Shown: positions 13,815 to 24,491, counted from the stretch's first letter. The stretch: 64,000 nt of DNA from an uncultured Pelagibacteraceae bacterium (GCA_902524995.1 CABZFJ010000002.1:1-64000), one strand, 5' to 3'. Program-made: numbers and translations. The notes: generated by a model from the sequence alone, not told the origin.

Positions 13815-14924
13815 TTAGTTTATTTTTCTCTTCGTCAAATTTAATATTATTCCAGTTAAAATTGATGTTCCGACTATTGAGGAACCACCATAACTAATAA
13901 ACGGCATAGTCATGCCTGTGGTAGGAAGCATTCTTATATTTACGCCAATATGAATAAAAGCTTGTAATAGTATTATTGAAATAGTTCCAACTAGTATAAG
14001 TTTATAATTATTATTTTTTATAAAATTAATTTTTTTTAAAACTTTATAATATAATATTAAATAAAGTAATATTATACCAATTAAGATTATTACTCCAAAT
14101 TCTTCTGCGATCACTGAAATTATATAATCCGTATGTGCTTCTGGTATTCTTGAATTTAAAGTTCCTTCACCAATTCCTTTTCCAAAAAAACTCCCACTAG
14201 ATATTGCATCACTTGCTTTATCAGCCTGGTAATTATTACTATTAGAATTATCCAAAAATGACATTAATCTTATTCTTATGTATTCAAATTTAGGCACTAA
14301 AAAAACTAAAAATAGAGTTAATGAACATACTGTTAATAATGAGATTGCAAAAAGAAATAAATTTATTCCTGAAACAAAAATAATTGCAAGCCAAACAGAT
14401 ATTATTAATAATGTTTGTCCTAAGTCTGGTTGAGATAAAAGTAAAATAATAATTGGTGCCAAAATGACTGAACTCAAGAGATATTTTATATAAAGATTTT
14501 TTTTTTCTAGTGAAATTATTAGCGAAATGACAATAACAAAAAAAGGTTTTAGAATCTCAATTGGTTGAAACCTAGGTAGTGATCCAATATCTAGCCATCT
14601 CTTTGATCCTTTGACCTCCACTCCAATTAAAGGAACTAAGAATAAACTTATAAATGTGATAAAAAATAATATAACTGATAACTTAATTAAAATTTTTTGA
14701 TCTATTAGAGATAAAAATAAAATTAAAAATATTCCTATTAAAACAAAAATTAAATGTTTTAAAAAAAAATAGTAAGAATTTGTGTTTAATTTATCTGATG
14801 CAATTATTGAAGTTGAAACTAAAGAAAAGAACAATCCTAATGAAAATAATATACTTATTATCAAAAAAATTGTTTTATCAATATTTTTCCACCAATCATA
14901 AAATGTGTCAAAATATTTATTCAT
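13815..14924 (-). CDS. ftsW: Peptidoglycan polymerase FtsW (SEDS family)
   Basis: Polytopic SEDS glycosyltransferase that polymerises septal lipid II with FtsI. It is 369 residues and about ten hydrophobic segments. Diagnostic pieces are KGSKRWLDIG, FQPIEILKPF, LSQPDLGQTLLI, the large periplasmic loop with SDAISSGSFFGKGIGEG, EAHTDYIISVIAEEFG and the C-terminal PTTGMTMPFISYGGSS. It shares one base with the murD stop. Confidence 0.96.
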   Translation of the reverse strand: MNKYFDTFYDWWKNIDKTIFLIISILFSLGLFFSLVSTSIIASDKLNTNSYYFFLKHLIFVLIGIFLILFLSLIDQKILIKLSVILFFITFISLFLVPLIGVEVKGSKRWLDIGSLPRFQPIEILKPFFVIVISLIISLEKKNLYIKYLLSSVILAPIIILLLSQPDLGQTLLIISVWLAIIFVSGINLFLFAISLLTVCSLTLFLVFLVPKFEYIRIRLMSFLDNSNSNNYQADKASDAISSGSFFGKGIGEGTLNSRIPEAHTDYIISVIAEEFGVIILIGIILLYLILYYKVLKKINFIKNNNYKLILVGTISIILLQAFIHIGVNIRMLPTTGMTMPFISYGGSSIVGTSILTGIILNLTKRKIN

Positions 14925-16210
14925 TAAAATGGTAAATATCTTTTAATTAACATATTAAATTGTCTACCTCTGTCTTCAAAATTTTTGTATTGATCAAATG
15001 ATGCAGCTGACGGGCTAAATAAAACTGTAACTTTTGTTCTTATATTATTAAGCTTAGGAATTAGTTTAAGAGTATTTGTCAGATCTTTTGATAGATTAAC
15101 TTTAATTTTATTTTTAAATAGATTGAAAAAAACATGTCTATCTTTTCCATAAATATATGCTTCTAAATTTTTAAAATACTTTTTATTTAAACTAAATTTA
15201 TCACCCTTTTTAAATAATCCGCCCAAGATCCAAAAAATTTTTTCATTAGTTTCTAAGAATGGAATAGTAGAAGATAATGTTGTTGACTTAGAATCGTTTA
15301 TTATTTTTAAATATTTTGATTCATAAATCACTTCCTGCCTAAATTTAAGAGGCTTAAAATTATTAATCGTACTTATTACAGTTTTTAAATTTAAATTCAT
15401 ATGTTTCGATAGCTCAAATAAAAAATTTAAATTTTGAAAATTTGCAGAATTTTTGAAATATTCGTTGCTTAATTTATTTTTTAAATATGCATACTTATTT
15501 TTACTTAAAAATATTATTTTAGACTTTATATTTTTAGGTCTTAATAAGTCTTTTAATAAATTAGTATTTGTTATTATTGCTACATCATTTACATTTTGTT
15601 TTATTACACATTTTAATTTTGATAATACATAATTTTTCATTGTATTATGCCTTTCTAAATGATCCGAGGAAATATTAATAATTATTGAAAATTTTGATTT
15701 AAAGTATTTACTATAAGCTAGTTGATAAGAAGAAGCCTCAATAACAAAAATGGTATTTCTGGTAATTTTTTTTTCCTCTAAAATAGGGTTTCCAATATTT
15801 CCAGCTAATCTAGTATCATAATGGTGCTTCTTTAAAATATCGTAAAGCAATTTACTTGTAGTTGACTTCCCATTCGTGCCAGTGATTGTAATTGTCAAAA
15901 CCTCAGGGTTAAATTTATAAAAAATATCAAAATCAGTAATAATTTTTTTTTGGTTCTTCTTTAAATAATTTGATAACTGGCATCTATTTATATTTATACC
16001 TGGACTTATAACTATATAATCATAATTATTATTTAATAATTTTGATTTAGAAATAAAAAAATTTTTATATTTTTTATTAATTTTTTTCTTATTATCATCA
16101 AAAATAAAACACCTATTTTTCTTTTTTAAATATTTTAATGATGAGATACCAGATTTTCCAAAACCATAAATTAAAAAATTTTTACTTAAATTTTCATTTT
16201 CTAATTTCAT
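14924..16210 (-). CDS. murD: UDP-MurNAc-L-Ala--D-glutamate ligase MurD
   Basis: Adds D-Glu to the peptide stem. It is 428 residues. The N-terminal domain begins with IYGFGKSGISS, the P-loop is TITGTNGKSTTSK, then GNIGNPIL, the ISSDHLERH block and the C-terminal LFSPSAASFDQYKNFEDRG motif shared by MurD proteins. It overlaps mraY and ftsW by single bases. Confidence 0.96.
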   Translation of the reverse strand: MKLENENLSKNFLIYGFGKSGISSLKYLKKKNRCFIFDDNKKKINKKYKNFFISKSKLLNNNYDYIVISPGININRCQLSNYLKKNQKKIITDFDIFYKFNPEVLTITITGTNGKSTTSKLLYDILKKHHYDTRLAGNIGNPILEEKKITRNTIFVIEASSYQLAYSKYFKSKFSIIINISSDHLERHNTMKNYVLSKLKCVIKQNVNDVAIITNTNLLKDLLRPKNIKSKIIFLSKNKYAYLKNKLSNEYFKNSANFQNLNFLFELSKHMNLNLKTVISTINNFKPLKFRQEVIYESKYLKIINDSKSTTLSSTIPFLETNEKIFWILGGLFKKGDKFSLNKKYFKNLEAYIYGKDRHVFFNLFKNKIKVNLSKDLTNTLKLIPKLNNIRTKVTVLFSPSAASFDQYKNFEDRGRQFNMLIKRYLPF

Positions 16211-17295
16211 TATCTAAGTTTTAAAGTGGCTAATCCAATCATCGCTAGAATAATTGAAATTATCCAAAACCTAATTACAACCGTTGACTCAGGCCATCCT
16301 TTTTTTTCAAAATGATGGTGTATTGGAGCCATTCTAAATATTCTTTTACCTGTCAATTTATAGGAGATAACTTGAACAATTACGGAAACGGCCTCTAAAA
16401 CAAACAAACCACCTGTTATTGCTAAAACAATTTCGTGTTTAGTTATTATACCAACCGCTCCCAGTGAACCACCTAATGATAAAGATCCAGTATCCCCCAT
16501 AAAAATTTTTGCTGGCGGTGCATTAAACCATAAAAAGCCTAAGCAAGCCCCAATTATTGATCCACAAAATATTGAGGCTTCTCCTACACCCTCTATATAT
16601 GTGATCTGAAGATAATCTGAAAATATTATGTTACCAGAAACGTAACTAATAAAAGCAAAACAAGCAGCAACTAACATCACAGGAACTGTTGCTAATCCGT
16701 CTAAACCATCTGTTAAATTAACTGCATTTGAAGCTCCAACTAATATGAACATGTAAAAAGGTACAAAAAACCATCCTAGGTTTATTACTAAATTTTTGAA
16801 AAAAGGAAAATAAAGATTGCTTATTTGATCAGAATTACTTGTGATATAAAGTATAGATATACCAATCAAAGCTAAAATAAGTTGTATAGAGAACTTTAGT
16901 TTAGATGAAATTCCATTCGAACTTTTTAACTTTATTTTTTTATAATCGTCATATGCTCCTAATAATCCAAAAGATGCTGAAATAAATATTAAAAACCAAT
17001 TATATGGATTTGATAAGTCGCCCCATAGTAATACTCCTGAAAAAACACCTAGTAATATTATTAGTCCACCCATTGTAGGTGTTCCAATTTTTCTAATTAT
17101 ATGATCACTAGGTCCATCTTCTCTAATTGGATTATGAATTTGTTTTGAAGAAAAAAAATTAATTAAAGGGCTTCCAACTAAAAAAACAATAGCCATAGCT
17201 GTGAACATAGAAAGCCCAGTTCTTACAGTTAAATATTTAAAAACATTCAAAAAACTGAATTGATCTACAAAGATAGAAAAAAGTTCAAATAACAT
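16210..17295 (-). CDS. mraY: Phospho-MurNAc-pentapeptide transferase MraY
   Basis: Integral membrane enzyme that makes lipid I from UDP-MurNAc-pentapeptide and undecaprenyl phosphate. It is 361 residues with about ten membrane segments. Visible motifs are the PTMGGLII start block, GAYDDYKK with the paired aspartates, NLTDGLDGLA, FMGDTGSLSLGG and the APIHHHFEKKGW loop. It is the family's standard length and follows murE-murF. Confidence 0.97.
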   Translation of the reverse strand: MLFELFSIFVDQFSFLNVFKYLTVRTGLSMFTAMAIVFLVGSPLINFFSSKQIHNPIREDGPSDHIIRKIGTPTMGGLIILLGVFSGVLLWGDLSNPYNWFLIFISASFGLLGAYDDYKKIKLKSSNGISSKLKFSIQLILALIGISILYITSNSDQISNLYFPFFKNLVINLGWFFVPFYMFILVGASNAVNLTDGLDGLATVPVMLVAACFAFISYVSGNIIFSDYLQITYIEGVGEASIFCGSIIGACLGFLWFNAPPAKIFMGDTGSLSLGGSLGAVGIITKHEIVLAITGGLFVLEAVSVIVQVISYKLTGKRIFRMAPIHHHFEKKGWPESTVVIRFWIISIILAMIGLATLKLR

Positions 17296-20123
17296 TAAGA
17301 TTTTGATCCAATATGTTTGGTTATTCGATTAAGTCCTGTAGAATTTGAGCCCTTTATCATTAAAAAATCACCATCATTTAAATCATTTTTTATTATATTA
17401 AGAATTTCACTTGTTGATTTGAGTATTTTTCCTCTTTTTTGTGTTCTAATTTTGTTAAATGTTTCTATTATATTATTCCCATAAACAAACAACTTTTTGA
17501 ACTTTGCCTTATTGATATCTTTTGCAGCCTCAATATGGAGTTTTTTTGAGAATTTTCCTAATTCTAACATGTCGCCTAGTAGCATAAATTTTTTATTTGG
17601 ATTTATTTTTAAATTATCAAATTTCTTAATTGAGAAATTCAGAGATAACGGATTTGAGTTATAACTTTCGTCTATTATGTGAACTTTTTTAGAGCCTACA
17701 ATAATATTTTTTATATTTCCTCTGCCACTAGGTATTTTATAGTTAGAAAAAAAGCTACTATCTATTTCATCAGTAATATCTAAACCTTTACAAACTGCTA
17801 TAGAAGCCAAAATATTATCTAAGTAAGGTAATAAATTATTATTAATTTTAAAATTATAAATTTTAGAGGCTACATTAATATAGATACTACAGGAATTCTC
17901 AGATTTTTTTAATTTAGATAATCTAATAATAGAATTTTTATGTTTGCCGAAAGAAATAATATTTAGATTATTTTTATTTGCTACATTTGAAAAAAAATCA
18001 AAAAATTTATCGTCTTTATTTAATATAATAGTACCATTTTTTCTTATATTGAAAATAATCTCTGATTTGGCTTTAGCTATGTCAAATAAAGATTTAAAAT
18101 TTTTGGCATGCGCATAACTAATATTTGTAATAACTCCAATATCTGGTTTAATTATTTTCGATAAATAGTCTATTTCTCCTTTTCTATCCATTCCAATTTC
18201 AAATACTCCATATGTAGTATCCTTATTTAAATTTATTAAAGAAATCGGTAAACCGAATTTATTATTGAATGAATTTTTTGAATATGTTGTGGAATAACTT
18301 TTTTGAAGACATTGTCCTAACAATTCTTTCAGCGAAGTTTTGCCTGAAGATCCTGTAATTGCAACTTGAGATGCATTAGAGGAAATTCTTATCTTTTGTG
18401 AAATTTTCATTAACAATTCTAGAGTATTTTTAACATTAATTTTTTTTTCATTATCTTTTTTGTTATTTTGAATTATGGCTAATTTTGCTCCATTTTTTAT
18501 AGCTTCGTCTGCAAAATCGTTTCCATTCAGGGATTTCCCCTTAATTCCAAAGAAAATTTTACCTTTATTCTGTTCTTTTGAGTTTGTGCTTATTTTTAAA
18601 TTTTTAATTTTATCTAATTTTTTGTTATTTAAAATCTCTTTAAATATATTCAATTTCCAATCATTTGATAAAAATCTATTTTTTAAAAGTATTGATTTTC
18701 TTATATTGTTTTTGTCAGAAAATTTATTTTTCTTAATATATTCTTGAGTGTTTTCATGTCCTTTTCCTGCAATAATTAAAACTTCATCAGACTTACTATT
18801 TAAAATAGCATTTTTTATAGCTAATTTTCTTGATGGTATTTCAATCATTTTGGATGGTAAAATTGATTTCTTAATACTTGCTCTGATATTTTCTGGATTT
18901 TCATTTCTTGGATTGTCATCTGTAAGATAAATATAATTACAAAATTTGTTTGCAATTTTGCCCATTATTGGTCTTTTTTCTTTATCTCTTTCACCACCAC
19001 ATCCAAATACAATATTAATTTTTCTTAAACCAAATTGTTCCTTTATATTTTCTATAGTAGTTTTAAGAGCCTCTGGAGTATGAGCATAATCTAAAATAAA
19101 AATAGAATTATCTTTGGTTGTTCCGATTATCTCAAACCTTCCATTTGCAGGTTTAATGTAATTAAGTTTTCTAACGATATCATCAATTTTTAAATTACTT
19201 TTAATTGCTGCTGCAACTGCCATCATCAAATTCTTAATTTGTATTTTTCCAATTAATTTAGTTTTAAATTGGTATGCCTTATTTTGATAAGTAAACTTTA
19301 TATGTTGATAGTTATTTAAAGTTTTAACTGAATTAATTTTTAAATGACTATCATATGCACCAATTTTTAATATATTTAATTTTTTTCTTTTGGCTATTTT
19401 TTTAAAGGTCCGTGAATATTTTAAATCATTATCAAAAATCAAATTTCCATTTTTCTTAGTCAACTCATTGAATAAGACTAATTTTGAATTAAAATAATTT
19501 TTATAATTTTTGTGATAATCTAGATGATCTCTGCTTAAATTAGTAAATATAGATGTGCTAAATTCAATACCATGTAGTCTTTTTTGATGAAGGCCATGAC
19601 TTGATGCTTCTAAAATTACATTTTCAATTTTTTTATTCTTTAAATTAGTAAGTATTTTATTTGTTGTAATCGCATCAACAGTTGTATTATCTAGTTTTGA
19701 ATTAACACCATTTGATTTGACACCTAAAGTTCCAATTGAGGCTACTCTTTTTTTATTAAGTTTTAATATTTGGTAATAAAAGTTGACAATAGACGATTTA
19801 CCATTTGTTCCAGTTACAGCAATTATATTATTTGGTTTTTTATTATAATATTTATTTGCAAAATGTGATAAGGCTAATCTAGGATCACTTACCTTTATAT
19901 ATAATACGCCTTTATTGATTCCAGTTTTAAACTTATTTGATACAATTGTTCGTGCTCCTCTTATTATGGCATCATTAATAAAATTATTTCCATTAAATTT
20001 GCTACCCTGTATTGCAAAAAATATATAATTTTTTTTTATTTTTTTTGAATTAAATTCAAATCCGCTAAAACTTCTATTCTTAAAATCTTTTTTAAGATTT
20101 TTAAAAAAGCTTTTTAATATCAT
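17295..20123 (-). CDS. murE-murF: Fused MurE-MurF: meso-DAP-adding and D-Ala-D-Ala-adding ligases
   Basis: A single 942-residue open frame carries two Mur ligases in tandem. The first half (about 1-490) is MurE: P-loop TGTNGKSS near 104-111, FTNLSRDHLDYH, and DNPRNENP at about 403-410, whose DNPR signature marks use of meso-diaminopimelate. The second half (about 490-942) is MurF: N-terminal SGKIFFGIKG-type domain (here KGKIFFGIKGKSLNG), P-loop TGSSGKTS near 590-597, and DESYNSNPLS with LGDMLELG. MurE alone and MurF alone are each about 450-490 residues, so both halves look complete. A sequencing-error fusion is possible in principle, but the frame is continuous with no degenerate linker. Confidence 0.93.
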   Translation of the reverse strand: MILKSFFKNLKKDFKNRSFSGFEFNSKKIKKNYIFFAIQGSKFNGNNFINDAIIRGARTIVSNKFKTGINKGVLYIKVSDPRLALSHFANKYYNKKPNNIIAVTGTNGKSSIVNFYYQILKLNKKRVASIGTLGVKSNGVNSKLDNTTVDAITTNKILTNLKNKKIENVILEASSHGLHQKRLHGIEFSTSIFTNLSRDHLDYHKNYKNYFNSKLVLFNELTKKNGNLIFDNDLKYSRTFKKIAKRKKLNILKIGAYDSHLKINSVKTLNNYQHIKFTYQNKAYQFKTKLIGKIQIKNLMMAVAAAIKSNLKIDDIVRKLNYIKPANGRFEIIGTTKDNSIFILDYAHTPEALKTTIENIKEQFGLRKINIVFGCGGERDKEKRPIMGKIANKFCNYIYLTDDNPRNENPENIRASIKKSILPSKMIEIPSRKLAIKNAILNSKSDEVLIIAGKGHENTQEYIKKNKFSDKNNIRKSILLKNRFLSNDWKLNIFKEILNNKKLDKIKNLKISTNSKEQNKGKIFFGIKGKSLNGNDFADEAIKNGAKLAIIQNNKKDNEKKINVKNTLELLMKISQKIRISSNASQVAITGSSGKTSLKELLGQCLQKSYSTTYSKNSFNNKFGLPISLINLNKDTTYGVFEIGMDRKGEIDYLSKIIKPDIGVITNISYAHAKNFKSLFDIAKAKSEIIFNIRKNGTIILNKDDKFFDFFSNVANKNNLNIISFGKHKNSIIRLSKLKKSENSCSIYINVASKIYNFKINNNLLPYLDNILASIAVCKGLDITDEIDSSFFSNYKIPSGRGNIKNIIVGSKKVHIIDESYNSNPLSLNFSIKKFDNLKINPNKKFMLLGDMLELGKFSKKLHIEAAKDINKAKFKKLFVYGNNIIETFNKIRTQKRGKILKSTSEILNIIKNDLNDGDFLMIKGSNSTGLNRITKHIGSKS

Positions 20124-20134
20124 TTTGAAATTTC

Positions 20135-21766
20135 TTAATATTTTATGGCTAAAATAGGCCCAATTTTTTCAATTATATTTTTAGCAACCTCAACTGAAGT
20201 CCAACCAGCAGTATTAAAAGGTGTGCCAACTATCTTTCTTTCTTTGCCGTCATTATATTTATAAATATAAGTTTCACTTAATTTCGGTTCGTCTAACAAG
20301 ACAACCAATACATATTTTGGAGAAGATATTGGAAAAATCGCAGCAAAAGTATTTATTTTTTTTTTAGAATATTTACCTTTTATTGATTTTTGAGCTGTTC
20401 CTGTTTTTCCTGCAATTTCGTAACCAGCAATATTTGCTAAATTAGCAGTACCTTGTTTGGCTGTTACAATTTTTCTCAATATAACATTAATTTTATTTGA
20501 ATTTTCTTCTTTTATTATTTGTTCACCCCTTTTTTGATTATTCTCTTGTTTAATTAAGGTTGGTTTTATTTTATATCCACCATTTGAAATTATCGCGTAA
20601 GCTTTTGCAAGTTGAAGCGGAGTAGTAGTTATTCCGTGACCATAAGCAGATGTGGCCAGTTTACATTTACCCCATTTAAATGGAATCGGAGTTCCGACTT
20701 CTTCTATATCAAATTGTATTTTATTTATTAAATCCAAATCCTCTAAAAATTTTCTAAAATTTTCAATCCCAACTTTCTGTGCAATTTTAACTGAACCAAT
20801 ATTACCTGATCTAATTAATATTTCTTCTGCTGTAAGACTTGGTGGAATTTCCATGTCATATTCAGAAATTGATCTCCCAGCACATTTTATTTTTTTTGGT
20901 AGATTTTCGAAAAGTGTATCTTCGCGTATAACGTTTTGCTGAAATCCAGCGGCTAATGTAAATGTTTTAAAGACAGAGCCCAGTTCATACACACCTGATG
21001 TTGATCTATTGATAAATTTTTTGTCAGAAATATCTTCTCTTTTATTTAAATCAAAATCTGGCAAAGAAACCATTGAAAATATCTCACCATTGTTAACATT
21101 CATTAAAATAGCTGCACTTCCATAACTATTAAAAATTTCTTGAAATTTTAATAACTCCTGTCTTATCAAATATTGTATCTCTGTATCCAAAGAAAGTTTT
21201 AATGGTTTATTAGAAGTTGTTAATTCATAGTCATAAGATTTTTCTATACCAGATACACCGTTGTTATCTGTATCAATCTGTCCCAATATATGACTGAAAA
21301 GATTACCATTGGGATAAACGCGAGCAATATTTTCTTCCTCTTTGAATGATTTTTCTCCCAATAATTTAATTTTTTCAAGTTTTTCTGGAGATATTTTCTT
21401 TTTGACATAAAAAAATTTTTTTTCATTTATTTCTTTTTCAAAATTCTTGTCAGGAAATATTAATTTTAAAGAAATTAATAATTTATCTTTGTTAATCAAT
21501 TGATTTGGATTTATGCCTAAATTGGTAACACGAACTGTTTTAGAAATAATATTTCCATTTCTATCCATGATAGATGCTCTATATTTCTCTTTTTCTTTTA
21601 CGTTTTGATTTTGATTTGTTTTCTTAAATCCTAAATAGATAGTTTTAGACGTAAAAATTATTGTTATTATAAAAAAGATAAAGAAAATAAACGATATTCG
21701 TTCAAAAGATATTTTTAAATTTGATCTATTTTCTTCGAATTTAAAATTTTCATCAATATTATTCAT
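20135..21766 (-). CDS. ftsI: Septal peptidoglycan transpeptidase FtsI (PBP3)
   Basis: Class B penicillin-binding protein that cross-links septal peptidoglycan. It is 543 residues. One N-terminal membrane segment (about 24-46) is followed by the PBP dimer domain (YRASIMDRNGNIISKT) and the transpeptidase domain with active-site serine in GSVFKTF, SGN in RSGNIGS, and the AGKTGTAQ box. It overlaps ftsL by 8 bp and works with FtsW, FtsL and FtsQ encoded in the same run. Confidence 0.96.
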   Translation of the reverse strand: MNNIDENFKFEENRSNLKISFERISFIFFIFFIITIIFTSKTIYLGFKKTNQNQNVKEKEKYRASIMDRNGNIISKTVRVTNLGINPNQLINKDKLLISLKLIFPDKNFEKEINEKKFFYVKKKISPEKLEKIKLLGEKSFKEEENIARVYPNGNLFSHILGQIDTDNNGVSGIEKSYDYELTTSNKPLKLSLDTEIQYLIRQELLKFQEIFNSYGSAAILMNVNNGEIFSMVSLPDFDLNKREDISDKKFINRSTSGVYELGSVFKTFTLAAGFQQNVIREDTLFENLPKKIKCAGRSISEYDMEIPPSLTAEEILIRSGNIGSVKIAQKVGIENFRKFLEDLDLINKIQFDIEEVGTPIPFKWGKCKLATSAYGHGITTTPLQLAKAYAIISNGGYKIKPTLIKQENNQKRGEQIIKEENSNKINVILRKIVTAKQGTANLANIAGYEIAGKTGTAQKSIKGKYSKKKINTFAAIFPISSPKYVLVVLLDEPKLSETYIYKYNDGKERKIVGTPFNTAGWTSVEVAKNIIEKIGPILAIKY

Positions 21767-22034
21767 TTTTAAATTTTAAAATTTGTAAATCTATAATTTC
21801 CTTTTTTTTTAATTCATTATCAAAATATATTTTAGAATATTCCATCAACTTATTTGGTGATGTTAGATAGTTGTAATCAAATAAAACTAACTCATATATA
21901 TCATTAAGAACTCTGATTTCTTCTTGAATTTCAAAAATTTTTTTATCAAGTCTTTTTGTAGAATTTTTTGTAAAAGCTGTTGAAATTATAAGGATAATAA
22001 TTGGTATAAATAAAAAAATTTTTTTATGCATCAA
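21759..22034 (-). CDS. ftsL: Cell division protein FtsL-like
   Basis: Short bitopic protein of 91 residues. One membrane helix spans about residues 4-22, followed by a charged heptad-like helix (KRLDKKIFEIQEEIRVLND) that would form the FtsL/FtsB coiled coil. Sequence similarity is low, as is normal for FtsL. The identification rests on size, topology and the rsmH-ftsL-ftsI position. It overlaps rsmH by 11 bp and ftsI by 8 bp. Confidence 0.82.
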   Translation of the reverse strand: MMHKKIFLFIPIIILIISTAFTKNSTKRLDKKIFEIQEEIRVLNDIYELVLFDYNYLTSPNKLMEYSKIYFDNELKKKEIIDLQILKFKNE

Positions 22035-23016
22035 AATTTAAATTTTCTATATCTTTTAAGTAATTAAAATTACTAACAAATTTTTTAAAATTACATCCAT
22101 TATCTAATTTATAAGCAAATCTAAGTTTTGCCGACCTAGAGGGAGGATTAATATTAATCTCACTAAGTGATGGAATTATTGGTTTTTTTTTGGTTAAATT
22201 AAAATACTTTTTAGTTGAAATACTTTTTGGTAAATACCTAGAAGAATTTTTTACTTCTGAGTATTCTTTAAAAAAAAACTTAACTATTTTATCCTCGATT
22301 GAATGAAAAGTGACAACTGCTATTATTCCACCAATTGGCAAAATATTATAAGCATTTATTAAGCCATTTATGAGCTCGGTTATCTCTTTATTAACGAAAA
22401 TTCTAAGCGCTTGAAAAATTTTAGTTGATTTATTTTTTCCGGTCTTCTTTTTTTTGATGTCTTCTATGATTTCTACTAAATTTTCAGTTTTTATTTTTTT
22501 ATTTTCTCTTAATTGTACTATTTTTTTTGATATGGGTTTTGCATATTTTTCATCACCAAAATACTTAAAGATTTTAAAAAGACTTTTTTGACTCATTTTT
22601 GAGATTACATCATCACAAGAAAAATCATTTATTCCCATTCTCATGTCTAGTTTACCTTTGCTATTAAAAGATATTCCTCTATTAAGATCAGAAATTTGAT
22701 TTAATGAATAGCCGAGATCAAAAATAATTGCTTTAATATTATTCTCTTTGATTTGGTCGATATCTGAAAATTTTTTGTTATAAAATTTAAACCTTTTTTT
22801 ATACTTTTTTTGGAATTGAGTGGCTATACTATTGACAGAATTATCTCTATCTACCGCTATGATATTATTTATATTATTTTCTAATATTTTTTTTGAATAA
22901 CCACCTGCACCAAATGTGCAATCGATAAATGTGCCACCATAAAGAGGGGAAATAATACTAATTAATTCGTTTAGTAATACTGGAAAATGTTTTTCCAGAT
23001 TTATGGTGGCATTCAT
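22024..23016 (-). CDS. rsmH: 16S rRNA (cytosine-1402 N4) methyltransferase RsmH
   Basis: SAM-dependent rRNA methyltransferase (MraW), acting near the ribosomal P site. It is 330 residues. Visible blocks: HFPVLLNELI start, FIDCTFGAGGYSKKIL (SAM motif I), FDLGYSLNQISD, RGISFN...LDMRMG, FQALRIFVNKEI and VVTFHSIEDKIVK. Its usual neighbour mraZ is separated from it here by ftsZ. Confidence 0.97.
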   Translation of the reverse strand: MNATINLEKHFPVLLNELISIISPLYGGTFIDCTFGAGGYSKKILENNINNIIAVDRDNSVNSIATQFQKKYKKRFKFYNKKFSDIDQIKENNIKAIIFDLGYSLNQISDLNRGISFNSKGKLDMRMGINDFSCDDVISKMSQKSLFKIFKYFGDEKYAKPISKKIVQLRENKKIKTENLVEIIEDIKKKKTGKNKSTKIFQALRIFVNKEITELINGLINAYNILPIGGIIAVVTFHSIEDKIVKFFFKEYSEVKNSSRYLPKSISTKKYFNLTKKKPIIPSLSEININPPSRSAKLRFAYKLDNGCNFKKFVSNFNYLKDIENLNFDA

Positions 23017-23034
23017 TTATTTTTTTGAAGACCA

Positions 23035-24480
23035 TTAATTCTTTTGTCTTCTCAAAAATGCTGGAATTTCTAAATCTTCTTCTTCCTCAGAGTTTATCTC
23101 TTCTGGTGAAGTTGATAACTCCTCATTAGCATCAGAATTAAATAATTCGGGGGTATCATCATCACTCAACTCAAAATTTTCCAAACCATTATTTTCAGAT
23201 GCTTGCTCATCTATATTGCTTTCAAATTCAGAGTTTACTGAACTAGTTAGAGGTGCTTCGGTTTGCTCTAAATCTTCACTATTTATAGTGCTTGATGATT
23301 CATTTGCATAATTAGTATCTATACTTTTAGAACTCAATTCTTCGTTTTTCTCTTCTTCCTCTATTTTAAGAGCGTTAGCTCCATTAGTAATTATTGAGTT
23401 GTTATTTGTAAATTGGAAAGAGTTAGTTGATGTAGAATTTGAAAACTCAGAATAACCTGGATTTCTATTTTGAATTCTATGTACCATGTTAATTACCGAT
23501 TTAGGCTCAGGTTGTTGTCCATCTAATGCGGTAGCAACAATTGAAACTCTCATTAATCCATCCAAACTATCATCAGTTATAGCTCCTATAATTAATTCTG
23601 CTTCTGGATCAACTTCGGCTCTTACTTTATTCACAGCTTCATCTACTTCAAATAATTTTAAATCTTTACCTCCAGTGATATTGACCAAAAGTCCTTTTGC
23701 CCCTTTTAAAGAATAATCGTCAATCAATGGATTATTAATTGCTGATTCAGCAGCTTTGACTGCTCTGCCTTCTCCTTCAGCTTGACCTGTGCCCATCATA
23801 GCTTTGCCCATCGAACTCATAACAGTTTCAACATCAGCAAAATCTAAGTTAATAAGCCCCGGTCTAACCATTAAATCAGTTATACTTTGAACACCATGAA
23901 GCAAAACGTCATTTGATAGAGCAAAAGATTCTTCAAAAGTTGTTTGTTCACTTGCAATCTTGAATAAATTTTGATTTGGAACAACTATAATAGTATCAAC
24001 ATGTTTTCGGAGTTCTTCTAAGCCTTGTTGAGCTTTTCTCATTCTTGAAGGGCCCTCATATAAGAAAGGTAGAGTTATAACCCCGACTGTTAAGATATTA
24101 AGTTCTTTTGCAGCTCTAGCAATTACATGAGCGGATCCCGTTCCAGTCCCACCACCCATTCCGGCTGTGATGAACACCATATTTGCACCCTGCAATATAT
24201 TTACAATTTCATTTAGAGACTCGTCTGCAGCAGCTTGACCTATATCAAGTTTTGCACCTGCTCCTAGCCCTTTAGTTAAATTTAATCCCATTTGTATTTT
24301 TGTTTGTGCCATACTTAATCTTAAATCTTGAGCATCTGTATTGACTGCAATAAACTCAACGCCCTGAAGTCCGGCCTCAATCATTCCATTGATTGCATTA
24401 CCACCCGCTCCTCCTACTCCTAATACTAGAATTCTAGGTTTCAGTTCTTTTATATCTGGTGTTTTAAAGTTTATTGTCAT
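23035..24480 (-). CDS. ftsZ: Cell division GTPase FtsZ
   Basis: Tubulin-like GTPase that forms the division ring. It is 481 residues: GTPase domain with [26 protein letters not shown] (tubulin signature) and NTDAQ; C-terminal domain to about residue 330; then a long acidic Ser/Glu/Asn-rich linker (about 340-465) and the conserved tail IPAFLRRQ that binds FtsA and other partners. It lies 11 bp after mraZ and 18 bp before rsmH, not in its usual place after ftsA. This places it directly behind the mraZ promoter. Confidence 0.98.
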   Translation of the reverse strand: MTINFKTPDIKELKPRILVLGVGGAGGNAINGMIEAGLQGVEFIAVNTDAQDLRLSMAQTKIQMGLNLTKGLGAGAKLDIGQAAADESLNEIVNILQGANMVFITAGMGGGTGTGSAHVIARAAKELNILTVGVITLPFLYEGPSRMRKAQQGLEELRKHVDTIIVVPNQNLFKIASEQTTFEESFALSNDVLLHGVQSITDLMVRPGLINLDFADVETVMSSMGKAMMGTGQAEGEGRAVKAAESAINNPLIDDYSLKGAKGLLVNITGGKDLKLFEVDEAVNKVRAEVDPEAELIIGAITDDSLDGLMRVSIVATALDGQQPEPKSVINMVHRIQNRNPGYSEFSNSTSTNSFQFTNNNSIITNGANALKIEEEEKNEELSSKSIDTNYANESSSTINSEDLEQTEAPLTSSVNSEFESNIDEQASENNGLENFELSDDDTPELFNSDANEELSTSPEEINSEEEEDLEIPAFLRRQKN

Positions 24481-24491
24481 ATTTTCCCCTT

